Positions 15,596 through 23,030 of a stretch of DNA of 23,030 bases are shown piece after piece. The stretch is taken from contig JAHZGZ010000301.1 in the NCBI GenBank assembly GCA_019420545.1, forward strand, positions 1 to 23,030, read 5' to 3'. The position numbers and the translations under genes are program-made. The stretch is from Bacteroidales bacterium (GTDB lineage Bacteria; Bacteroidota; Bacteroidia; Bacteroidales; Muribaculaceae). Positions within the stretch are counted from its first letter, which is position 1, and each line of letters begins with the position of its first letter. The notes under the pieces are model-generated. The model was not told where the DNA came from. It was given only the letters and a program-made list of their open reading frames with translations, and did no database searches.

Positions 15596-17005
15596 ATGTC
15601 AAGAAAACGCAAGGAGCTCCCTGTACTGGAGCATATTGAAATAACCGACGTCGCCGCCGAAGGTAATGCCCTCGCCCGTGTCGACGGCATGGTGGTCTTC
15701 GTTCCATTTGCCGCTCCCGGCGACGTGGCCGACATCAGGCTCGTAAAAAAACGCAAAAGCTATGCCGACGGCCGTATCGAACGCATGATCACTACGGGAG
15801 AGATACGTGTGGTTCCACGCTGCGATCACTTTACCATATGCGGTGGCTGCCGGTGGCAACATCTCCCCTACTCGTTCCAGCTCCAATGCAAACAGCGTCA
15901 GGTAGAAGACGCCATACAGCGAATCGCTAAAGTAGAAGCACCCGCGGTAAGTCCCATTCTCGGCTCTGCCAGAATATGGGAATACCGCAACAAAATGGAG
16001 TACACATTCTCCAATAAAAAATGGCTTACCCGCGAGCAGCTTGAATCAGGCGAGGAGTTTGCCGACCGCGACGGCGCCGGTTTCCATATTCCGGGAGCAT
16101 TCGACAAGGTACTCGACATCGACCGCTGCCATCTCCAGGATAACCTCGGCAACCGTCTGCGCAATTATATCCGCGACTTCGGCCGCCGGTACGGATATAC
16201 CTTCTACGACCTGCGCCAACAGCAGGGGCTTCTGCGCAACCTCATGGTGCGCATAGCCTCGACGGGCGAAGTGATGGCGCTGATGCAGTTCGGAGAGGAT
16301 GACCGCGACAAGATCAACAATCTGCTTGATGCCGTGGAGAAAGAGTTTCCGGAAATCACATCGCTGCTTTATGTCGTGAACGCCAAAGTCAATGACACTA
16401 TCGGAGACCAGACCGTAATAACATACGCCGGACGCGACTATATCGAAGAAGAGATGGAGGGATTGCGTTTCCGCATAGGCCCGAAATCATTCTATCAGAC
16501 CAATTCACTACAGGCCTACGAGCTGTATAAAGTGGCACGCGACTTCGCCGTCCTTTCTGGCGACGAGCTTGTATATGACCTCTATACCGGTACCGGCACA
16601 ATCGCCAACTTCGTGGCAGGGCGTGCCCGTAAGGTAATCGGAATCGAATATGTGGAGGAGGCTATTGCCGACGCCCGTGTCAACTCGTCGGTCAACGGCA
16701 TCGACAATACCGAATTTTTCGCCGGCGACATGAAGGACGTGCTTACCGACGCGTTCATTGCCGAACACGGCCGACCCCACGTGATGATCGTAGATCCTCC
16801 GCGCGCAGGAATGCACGAAGATGTAGTGGGCGTGATACTCAATGCCGAGCCCGAACGGATAGTATATGTAAGCTGTAATCCCGCCACACAGGCACGCGAC
16901 CTTGCCATGCTTGACTCAAAATACCGCATCGAGGCTATTCAACCGGTCGACATGTTCCCGCATACCGCCCATGTCGAAAATGTAGTGAAACTGGTAAAGA
17001 GATAG
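15596..17005 (+). CDS. rlmD: 23S rRNA (uracil-5-)-methyltransferase RlmD/RumA family
   Basis: A SAM-dependent enzyme that makes 5-methyluridine in 23S rRNA (U1939 in E. coli numbering). From the ATG at 15596 it has 469 residues. An N-terminal TRAM RNA-binding domain (about 10-65) is followed by the iron-sulfur cysteines C76, C82, C85 (CDHFTICGGC) and C178 (DRCHLQ). The Rossmann methyltransferase domain shows YDLYTGTGTIANF, the DPPRAGMH motif and the nucleophile Cys427 in VSCNPATQARDL. A TTG at 15569 would add 9 residues but falls on the promoter. Bacteroidota carry related paralogues, so the exact target uridine is inferred. Its stop codon is 1 nt from that of the convergent CYTH gene. Confidence 0.9.
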   Translation: MSRKRKELPVLEHIEITDVAAEGNALARVDGMVVFVPFAAPGDVADIRLVKKRKSYADGRIERMITTGEIRVVPRCDHFTICGGCRWQHLPYSFQLQCKQRQVEDAIQRIAKVEAPAVSPILGSARIWEYRNKMEYTFSNKKWLTREQLESGEEFADRDGAGFHIPGAFDKVLDIDRCHLQDNLGNRLRNYIRDFGRRYGYTFYDLRQQQGLLRNLMVRIASTGEVMALMQFGEDDRDKINNLLDAVEKEFPEITSLLYVVNAKVNDTIGDQTVITYAGRDYIEEEMEGLRFRIGPKSFYQTNSLQAYELYKVARDFAVLSGDELVYDLYTGTGTIANFVAGRARKVIGIEYVEEAIADARVNSSVNGIDNTEFFAGDMKDVLTDAFIAEHGRPHVMIVDPPRAGMHEDVVGVILNAEPERIVYVSCNPATQARDLAMLDSKYRIEAIQPVDMFPHTAHVENVVKLVKR

Positions 17006-17006
17006 C

Positions 17007-17492
17007 CTACACCAAACGCCCGTTTACCACACGGAGATGGTCGGTAGAGGCCATTACGGAATTATAGTAGCGCGCATTTCCGGTTACTTCCTGACCGATA
17101 AACGGCGGAAGAGTTATCCTCTCATTCTCGTCGGAAAGTTCTACTTCAGCCACTACAAGCCCCTCGTAGTGTCCGTGGAACTCATCGATTTCCCACACAT
17201 GTCCGTCGTATGGCACGATAAATCGCTCCTTATCGATAACCGAACCGGTAGCGCATCGTTCAAGCATCTGACGGCCCTCGTCAACTGGTACTTCATATTC
17301 CCATTCGTCGCGGACAGAGCCGAGATTAGCTCCTTTCACGGTAAGATATGCATTCTCGCCACGCAGACGCACACGGATGGTGGCACGAAGTTCGGTCGAC
17401 AAATACCCCTGCATTATATGAGTACTACCTGTAGCCATCTGCCGGTAGCTGCTGTCTGTTACCAAAAATTTGCGTTCTATCTCTACTGCCAT
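17007..17492 (-). CDS. CYTH-domain phosphohydrolase (triphosphate tunnel family)
   Basis: It has 161 residues, the size of single-domain CYTH proteins. The N-terminal signature ExExK is present as E4-I-E6-R-K8 (VEIERKFLV). Alternating charged residues that line the tunnel are visible further on (TIRVRLRGENAYLTVKG, EWEYEVP, WEIDEFHG, AEVELSDE). Related proteins hydrolyse tripolyphosphate or other triphosphates with a divalent metal; annotations as class IV adenylate cyclase are common but usually untested. The ATG at 17492 places the motif at the extreme N-terminus, as usual. It is convergent with rlmD with no room for a separate terminator, and divergent from parE. Confidence 0.88.
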   Translation of the reverse strand: MAVEIERKFLVTDSSYRQMATGSTHIMQGYLSTELRATIRVRLRGENAYLTVKGANLGSVRDEWEYEVPVDEGRQMLERCATGSVIDKERFIVPYDGHVWEIDEFHGHYEGLVVAEVELSDENERITLPPFIGQEVTGNARYYNSVMASTDHLRVVNGRLV

Positions 17493-17540
17493 GGTGCATT
17501 AATGTTAATCAGGTTAGTAATTCGAGGAATGTGATACATG

Positions 17541-17548
17541 CAAATATA
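17541..17548 (-). promoter_or_regulatory. Candidate promoter of the CYTH gene, -7 element
   Basis: Minus-strand TATATTTG matches TAnnTTTG, 48 bp before the ATG at 17492. The -33 element is weak. An 11-bp palindrome (CCACA-T-TGTGG, 17570-17580) lies between this and the parE promoter and might be a shared operator. Confidence 0.45.
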
Positions 17549-17591
17549 ATGTATTTTTCTCGCAGAGGGCCACATTGTGGTAATTTTTTCT

Positions 17592-17599
17592 TAAATTTG
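17592..17599 (+). promoter_or_regulatory. Candidate parE promoter, -7 element
   Basis: TAAATTTG matches TAnnTTTG, 48 bp before the parE ATG. A TTG at 17575-17577 is only 14 bp upstream, closer than usual for -33. It probably drives parE-coaD-ctpA-hflX as one operon, since no internal gap is longer than about 25 nt. Confidence 0.45.
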
Positions 17600-17647
17600 T
17601 GAGTTGATTACGGTATATAACACCATATACTTAAAATATCATTCAGA

Positions 17648-19621
17648 ATGGCCTCCACCGATCAAGAAGAATATAACCCCGATTTCCCCAACGACAACAC
17701 CGAAACTGCCGGCGAACCTGCTACGTCGAACTATACCGGCGACGATATCAAGACACTTGACTGGCGCGAACACATACGCCTGCGTCCCGGAATGTATATC
17801 GGCAGCCTCGGCGACGGCTCCCAAAGCGACGATGGCATATACGTATTGATCAAGGAAGTGCTCGACAATGCCATTGACGAGTATATGATGGGATTCGGCA
17901 AGCATATAGAGGTAACTGTGACCGACACTACCATAAGCGTAAGAGACTACGGACGCGGTATTCCTCTGGACAAGCTTGTGGATGTCAGCTCTAAAATGAA
18001 CACGGGCGCCAAGTATGACTCAAAAGCCTTCAAAAAATCGGTAGGCCTCAACGGTGTCGGCATCAAAGCCGTCAACGCCCTCTCGACCGACTTCTACATA
18101 CAGAGCTGGCGCGACGGTATGACGCATATTGTTGACTACAAGTGCGGCCAGATGGTCAGCGACAGCCCCGTAGAAGCCTCCGACCAGCCCAACGGCACAC
18201 TGGTGCGTTTCACCCCCGACGCAAGCATATTCCGCGATTACCACTACCATGAGGAATATATCGTACGTCTGATTAAAAACTACACATTCCTCAATACCGG
18301 CCTTTCGATATTCCTCAACGGCAAGCGCTACTATTCGCGCAACGGCCTGCTCGATCTGCTCAAAGAGAACATGACGCAGGATCCCCTTTATCCCATTATC
18401 CATCTGCGCGGCGACGATATCGAATGTGTCATCACCCACACAAAGCAGTTTGGAGAAGAGTACTATTCATTTGTTAACGGACAGCATACTACGCAGGGCG
18501 GGACACATCTCACAGCATTCCGCGAAGCCATATCACGTACAATCAAGGAGCATTTCGGAAAGAACTTCGAGTACTCCGACATACGTGGAGGCATCGTTGC
18601 CGCAATATCGGTCAAGGTGGAAGAACCTGTATTCGACTCGCAGGCCAAAACCAAACTCACATCGCGCGATATGGGGCCCGACGGCCCGAGCGTGGCCAAG
18701 TTCATAGGCGACTTCGTAAAGAAAGTGCTCGACAACTATCTGCACATAAATCTCGAGACCGCCGACATACTTCTTAAAAAGATACAGCAGAACGAGAAAG
18801 AACGCAAGGCTATGGCCGGCGTTACCAAAGCCGTAAGGGAGAAAGCCAAGAAGATTGCCATACACAACAAGAAGCTGCTCGACTGCCGCGTGCACCTCAG
18901 CGACGTCAAGGGCGACGAGGAGCGTAAAAACGCATCGTCGATATTCATCACCGAGGGCGACTCGGCCGCCGGCTCGATAACCAAGATACGCGACGTCGAC
19001 ACCCAGGCGGTGTTCTCGCTGCGCGGAAAGCCGCTCAACACCTACGGAATGCCGCTTGTCGACGTGTACAAGAACGACGAATTCGCACTGCTCCGCGCGG
19101 CGCTCAACATAGAGGACAGTATCGATGATCTGCGCTACAACAACGTTATCATCGCCACCGATGCCGATGTCGACGGCATGCATATACGCCTGCTGCTGCT
19201 CACCTATTTCCTCCAGTTCTTCCCCGAACTGATAAAGAAAGGTCATGTATACGTATTGCAGACGCCGCTCTTCCGTGTGCGCAACAAGAATGTAAACCGC
19301 CGGCGTGGCGCAGCCAAAGGGAAGAAAAGCTCCGGTGCGGCCGATGAGACATATTACTGCTACAGCGACGAAGAGCGCGTGGCAGCCATCGAAAAGCTCG
19401 GCAACAACGCCGAGATAACCCGATTCAAGGGTCTCGGAGAGATCTCCCCGGAAGAATTCAGAGGCTTTATCGGCCCCGACATGCGCCTCGACCTCGTGAC
19501 GCTACGCAAAGAGGACGCTGTAGGGGAGCTGCTTGAGTTCTACATGGGCAAGAACACCTCAGAGCGCCAGAACTTCATCATTGACAATCTTGTAGTAGAA
19601 GATGACTCCCAAATATCATGA
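17648..19621 (+). CDS. parE: DNA topoisomerase IV subunit B
   Basis: The ATPase subunit of the type IIA topoisomerase that unlinks daughter chromosomes, acting with ParC (not in the window). It has 657 residues. The GHKL ATPase domain shows E70 and N74 (KEVLDNAIDE), DYGRGIPL and GLNGVGIKAVNALS. The TOPRIM domain shows TEGDSAAGS (Glu436), LRGKPLNTYG and DADVDG (505-510). The C-terminus has RFKGLGEI and a conserved tail ending VVEDD. I prefer ParE to GyrB because of the overall match to Bacteroidales ParE (QAVFSLRGKPLNTYG, YMGKNTSERQNFI). A basic, low-complexity insert lies at 548-567. The end overlaps coaD by 20 nt. Confidence 0.92.
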   Translation: MASTDQEEYNPDFPNDNTETAGEPATSNYTGDDIKTLDWREHIRLRPGMYIGSLGDGSQSDDGIYVLIKEVLDNAIDEYMMGFGKHIEVTVTDTTISVRDYGRGIPLDKLVDVSSKMNTGAKYDSKAFKKSVGLNGVGIKAVNALSTDFYIQSWRDGMTHIVDYKCGQMVSDSPVEASDQPNGTLVRFTPDASIFRDYHYHEEYIVRLIKNYTFLNTGLSIFLNGKRYYSRNGLLDLLKENMTQDPLYPIIHLRGDDIECVITHTKQFGEEYYSFVNGQHTTQGGTHLTAFREAISRTIKEHFGKNFEYSDIRGGIVAAISVKVEEPVFDSQAKTKLTSRDMGPDGPSVAKFIGDFVKKVLDNYLHINLETADILLKKIQQNEKERKAMAGVTKAVREKAKKIAIHNKKLLDCRVHLSDVKGDEERKNASSIFITEGDSAAGSITKIRDVDTQAVFSLRGKPLNTYGMPLVDVYKNDEFALLRAALNIEDSIDDLRYNNVIIATDADVDGMHIRLLLLTYFLQFFPELIKKGHVYVLQTPLFRVRNKNVNRRRGAAKGKKSSGAADETYYCYSDEERVAAIEKLGNNAEITRFKGLGEISPEEFRGFIGPDMRLDLVTLRKEDAVGELLEFYMGKNTSERQNFIIDNLVVEDDSQIS

Positions 19622-20105
19622 GCGCATAGCTCTGTATCCGGGCACATTCGACCCGTTCACTATAGGCCACATGTCGATAATCGACAGAGGGTTAGAGTTG
19701 TTCGACCGCATCATAGTCGCGGTTGGCATCAACGACTCCAAACGCTGTTACCGTCCGACACCGGAGAGAGTCGAGCATATAAAAAGCGTGCTTCGTGACA
19801 AACCGCGCGTAGAGGTCACAAGCTACGACGGCCTGACAGTAGATGTTGCCAGGGAACATGGCGCGCACTTCATACTACGTGGCGTACGCACGGTAGCCGA
19901 CTACGAATATGAGCGAAATCTGGCTTATGCCAACCGGCGCATCTCGGGAATAGAGACCGTACTGCTCTATACCCTTCCGGAGCTGCAATATGTAAGCTCC
20001 ACGATGGTACGCGACCTTGACCGGTGCGGCTACGACATCAGTCCGTTTGTACCACAGACTCCCGCAAGCGAACAGTCCGACCGCAAAACACATTATAATA
20101 AATAG
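19602..20105 (+). CDS. coaD: Phosphopantetheine adenylyltransferase
   Basis: Transfers AMP from ATP to 4'-phosphopantetheine, the penultimate step of coenzyme A synthesis; cytoplasmic. It has 167 residues (E. coli 159). The nucleotidyltransferase motif GTFDPFTIGH occupies 14-23. LRGVRTVADYEYE and the ISSTMVR-like YVSSTMVR motif are present in the right order. The ATG at 19602 lies inside the end of parE (20-nt overlap), and no later in-frame start keeps the first strand, so translational coupling to parE is likely. ctpA follows 9-24 nt after the stop, depending on its start. Confidence 0.95.
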   Translation: MTPKYHERIALYPGTFDPFTIGHMSIIDRGLELFDRIIVAVGINDSKRCYRPTPERVEHIKSVLRDKPRVEVTSYDGLTVDVAREHGAHFILRGVRTVADYEYERNLAYANRRISGIETVLLYTLPELQYVSSTMVRDLDRCGYDISPFVPQTPASEQSDRKTHYNK

Positions 20106-20129
20106 TACTTATCATTGAAAAGCCTACTG

Positions 20130-21743
20130 ATGAAACACTTTTTGTTTACCACCATACTCTCGGGAGCGATGCTCGCCACGACAGCCGTGGATGCACCGGC
20201 CCAGATGAATTCGCTCCAACCGGCCCGCAAGCTGCAGATCGCCGAGGAACTTATCGCACACTACTACGTTGAACCGGTCGATCAGGACACGATCGTGGAG
20301 GAAGCCATACGCGCCATGCTCAAAACACTCGATCCGCACTCGGCATATTCAACCCCTGAAGAAACAAAAGAGCTGAACGAACCTCTCAACGGCAACTTTT
20401 CCGGAGTAGGCATCTCGTTTAACATGGCTTCCGATACATTATATGTTATTTCGACCATATCGGGGGGGCCGTCGGAGCGTGTGGGCATTCTCCCCGGCGA
20501 CCGAATAATCGAAGTGGACGATACCATCATCGCCGGTGTGAAAATGAAAAATTCCGATGTAATGCGGCGTCTGCGCGGACCCAAAGGCTCCAAAGTCAAC
20601 GTAAAGGTACTGCGCCACAATGTGCCTGACCTGATCGATTTCTCGATAACACGCGCCGACATCCCCATCTACAGCGTCGACGCAAGCTACATGGCCGATC
20701 CCACCACGGGCTACATACGTATATCGCGCTTCGCCGAACAAACTCCAAAGGAGTTTGAGGAAGCGATGAAAAAGCTCAAAAAGGAAGGGATGAAAAATCT
20801 CATCGTTGACCTCCAGGGCAACGGAGGCGGCTATCTCAACGCCGCCCAGGAGATCGCGGCACACTTCCTTGACAAGGGTGATATGATAGTATATACCGAC
20901 GGGCCCAACACTCCGAGCCATTCCTACCGTGCTCCGCGCGACGGCGACTTCCGCGATGGCCGGGTAGTAGTACTTGTGGATCAGTACTCTGCCTCGGCAA
21001 GCGAAATTCTGTCGGGTGCCATACAGGATCATGACCGAGGCGCGGTAGTAGGACGCCGCACTTTCGGCAAAGGACTGGTGCAACGCCCATTCCCCTTCCC
21101 CGACGGCTCCATGATACGCCTCACCGTGGCAAAGTACTACACCCCTTCGGGTCGATGCATCCAGAAACCCTATGTAAAAGGCGACCTTGACGATTATGCC
21201 CTTGACATAAAGAAACGCTTTGACTCGGGCGAGCTGATGCATCCCGACAGCCTGCGCAAGGCGATGCCCGACAGTCTGCGGTTTACCACTCTCGACAAAC
21301 ACCGCACGGTATACGGCGGTGGCGGAATAATGCCTGACGTGTCTGTACCGCTCGACACAGCGTGGTACACGCCCTATTACCGCGACCTCATGGCGAAGGG
21401 ACTCATAGTAAAATATACAATCGGCTATATTGACGGCCACCGAACCGAACTGCTAAAGGAGTACCCGACGGAAAAAGCTTTCGCCGACCGGTTTGAAGTG
21501 ACCGACGCCATGCTGAAATCACTTACGGATAGTGCCGCCGGCGAAGGTGTAGAGATGAAGAATGAAGAGTATGAAAAGAGTCGCGAATATATCGCAATGG
21601 TAGTCAAAGCGCTGCTGGCACGCGATCTTTACGATTCTGGCTCGTACTACCGCATCGCCAATATGCATAACCCCACCTTTACCGAAGGGTTACGCCTGAT
21701 CAACTCGCCGAAAGAGTATACAAAGCTACTCGGCGGCGAATGA
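20130..21743 (+). CDS. C-terminal processing protease, S41 family
   Basis: A periplasmic serine protease of the CtpA/Prc type that trims or degrades exported proteins. From the ATG at 20130 it has 537 residues; a TTG at 20115 would add five. A signal peptide is visible (HFLFTTILSGAMLATTAVDAPAQ). A PDZ domain spans about 85-165 (GVGISF... LPGDRIIEVD), followed by the protease core with SASASEI containing the catalytic Ser289, Lys314 in FGKG and Gln318, giving the Ser-to-Lys spacing of 25 known in this family. The C-terminal region (about 400-537) is family-typical in Bacteroidota. It lies in the parE-coaD-hflX series; no cognate substrate is suggested by the neighbours. Confidence 0.94.
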   Translation: MKHFLFTTILSGAMLATTAVDAPAQMNSLQPARKLQIAEELIAHYYVEPVDQDTIVEEAIRAMLKTLDPHSAYSTPEETKELNEPLNGNFSGVGISFNMASDTLYVISTISGGPSERVGILPGDRIIEVDDTIIAGVKMKNSDVMRRLRGPKGSKVNVKVLRHNVPDLIDFSITRADIPIYSVDASYMADPTTGYIRISRFAEQTPKEFEEAMKKLKKEGMKNLIVDLQGNGGGYLNAAQEIAAHFLDKGDMIVYTDGPNTPSHSYRAPRDGDFRDGRVVVLVDQYSASASEILSGAIQDHDRGAVVGRRTFGKGLVQRPFPFPDGSMIRLTVAKYYTPSGRCIQKPYVKGDLDDYALDIKKRFDSGELMHPDSLRKAMPDSLRFTTLDKHRTVYGGGGIMPDVSVPLDTAWYTPYYRDLMAKGLIVKYTIGYIDGHRTELLKEYPTEKAFADRFEVTDAMLKSLTDSAAGEGVEMKNEEYEKSREYIAMVVKALLARDLYDSGSYYRIANMHNPTFTEGLRLINSPKEYTKLLGGE

Positions 21744-21764
21744 AACTTTTAGATCTTGCATGAA

Positions 21765-23030
21765 ATGAAAGAAGATATAATTTCCAATCCCGTTTCAGAA
21801 CGCACGGTACTCGTAGGGCTTATTACGCCAGAGCAGCCGGAGGCCAAAGCCAACGAGTATCTTGACGAACTTGCATTCCTGGCAGATACAGCCGGAGCCG
21901 TGACCGAAAAACGTTTCCTGCAAAGGGTGGATTATCCCAATCCGCGTACGTTCGTCGGCAAAGGAAAACTCGAAGAGATACAGCAATATGTAGAGGAGAA
22001 TAACATCGGTCTTGTAATCTTCGACGACGATCTTACCACAAAACAAGTGGCCAACCTTGAACGTGAGCTGAAGGTGAAGATCCTCGACCGCACAAGTCTG
22101 ATTCTCGACATATTCGCAAAGCGCGCGCAGACGGCGAATGCCAAAACCCAGGTAGAGCTGGCTCAATACCAGTATCTTCTTCCGCGTCTGACGCGCATGT
22201 GGACACACCTCGAACGCCAGCGTGGCGGTATCGGCATGCGTGGCCCGGGCGAGACCCAGATCGAGACCGACCGCCGTATTATCCTCGACAAAATATCGCG
22301 TCTGAAAACCGAACTCGCAAAGATCGACTCGCAGAAATCGATACAGCGCAAGAACCGCGGTAAACTAACGCGTGTGGCCCTCGTGGGATACACCAATGTA
22401 GGCAAATCGACGCTGATGAATCTGCTGAGCAAAAGCGACGTGTTTGCCGAAAACAAGCTGTTTGCCACTCTCGACACTACCGTGCGCAAGGTAATCATCG
22501 ACAATCTGCCTTTCCTGCTTACCGACACCGTAGGTTTCATCAGGAAACTGCCCACGCATCTGGTCAACTCGTTCAAGTCAACACTCGACGAGGTGCGCGA
22601 CGCCGATATTCTTGTACACGTAGTAGACATAAGTCATCCTCAGTTTGAGGAACAGATCGAAGTGGTGAACCGTACACTCGCCGACATATGCGGCAAAGAC
22701 AACGACAAGAAAATGATTGTCGTGTTCAACAAGGTAGATGCGTTCTCCTATACTCCGAAAGATGAGGATGATCTGACTCCACGCTCAAAAGATAACATAT
22801 CACTCGACGAACTGAAAGCCTCATGGATGGCAAAACTCGCCGATAACTGCGTGTTTATTTCAGCCAAAGAGCAGACCAATATCGAGGAGCTGCGCCGACG
22901 CCTGTATGAAATGGCCAGGGAAGTGCACATGCAGAGATTCCCCTACAACGACTTTCTTTACCAGACCTACGACGATATCGACTCCCCGGAGGAGGATACT
23001 CCATCGGGCGATACATCTACGGCAACAGAA
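21765..23030 (+). CDS. hflX: Ribosome-associated GTPase HflX (3' end beyond window)
   Basis: A GTPase that binds the 50S subunit and can split stalled or stress-inactivated ribosomes. The frame is open from the ATG at 21765 to the window end: 422 codons without a stop, so only a short C-terminal tail should be missing (family about 390-430 residues). An N-terminal HflX domain (about 15-190; NPRTFVGKGKLEEI, RRGG-like QRGGIGMRGPGETQ) is followed by the G domain with G1 GYTNVGKS (208-215), G3 DTVG (254-257), G4 NKVD (322-325) and G5 SAK (366-368). The acidic tail DDIDSPEED is typical. It begins 21 nt after the protease stop; an ATG at 21760 is followed at once by a stop and is not used. Confidence 0.95.
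   Translation, partial: MKEDIISNPVSERTVLVGLITPEQPEAKANEYLDELAFLADTAGAVTEKRFLQRVDYPNPRTFVGKGKLEEIQQYVEENNIGLVIFDDDLTTKQVANLERELKVKILDRTSLILDIFAKRAQTANAKTQVELAQYQYLLPRLTRMWTHLERQRGGIGMRGPGETQIETDRRIILDKISRLKTELAKIDSQKSIQRKNRGKLTRVALVGYTNVGKSTLMNLLSKSDVFAENKLFATLDTTVRKVIIDNLPFLLTDTVGFIRKLPTHLVNSFKSTLDEVRDADILVHVVDISHPQFEEQIEVVNRTLADICGKDNDKKMIVVFNKVDAFSYTPKDEDDLTPRSKDNISLDELKASWMAKLADNCVFISAKEQTNIEELRRRLYEMAREVHMQRFPYNDFLYQTYDDIDSPEEDTPSGDTSTATE

Noticed and set aside
20439..21440. 333-codon minus-strand frame opposite the S41 protease
   Set aside because: Antisense to a gene with an intact catalytic Ser-Lys pair; no domain visible in the shadow.

Overview
The window looks like chromosomal core DNA from a gut Bacteroidales bacterium, most likely Muribaculaceae-like (GC-rich codon use). 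The evidence is Bacteroidota-type promoter motifs (TAnnTTTG) in nearly every intergenic gap, the gene order purH-mreB-mreC-mreD-mrdA-rodA, the order parE-coaD-ctpA, a secreted GH3 enzyme with a PA14 insert, and a NhaD-type antiporter. The family-level assignment is inference; the phylum is well supported. I found no rRNA, tRNA, CRISPR array, phage or intact insertion sequence.

Layout. (1) 1-2844, minus strand: the start of a truncated membrane protein at the left edge, then a secreted GH3 beta-glycosidase with its own terminator. (2) 2845-3409: a 565-bp AT-rich divergent gap with a GH3 promoter, an imperfect palindrome, a near-canonical orphan promoter and a purH-proximal promoter. (3) 3410-10926, plus strand: purH followed by the elongasome genes mreB, mreC, mreD, mrdA (PBP2) and rodA. 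A long stem-loop lies between mreB and mreC. (4) 10953-13280: menD (minus, TTG start) and cdd (plus), transcribed divergently. (5) 13281-14074: a MITE/REP-like palindromic element, a small secreted Asp- and His-rich protein, and the terminator of nhaD. (6) 14075-17492: nhaD (minus), rlmD (plus) and a CYTH-domain protein (minus); the rlmD and CYTH stop codons are 1 nt apart. (7) 17648 to the right edge, plus strand: parE, coaD, a ctpA-type S41 protease and hflX (cut by the window edge), closely packed with one 20-nt overlap.

How the genes work together. Block 3 makes one machine: the MreB filament, the MreC/MreD membrane adaptors, the RodA glycosyltransferase and the PBP2 transpeptidase build lateral peptidoglycan, with purine synthesis (purH) upstream. 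Block 7 is a housekeeping operon for chromosome decatenation, CoA synthesis, periplasmic proteolysis and ribosome-associated GTPase activity. MenD serves menaquinone synthesis, Cdd pyrimidine salvage, NhaD sodium/proton balance and RlmD 23S rRNA methylation.

Most of the window is ordinary. No complete new system is evident. The points most worth a second look are the nested palindromic element at 13318-13471, the secreted Asp/Lys/His-rich protein at 13477-13929, the structured mreB-mreC spacer, and the orphan promoter with its leader upstream of purH.
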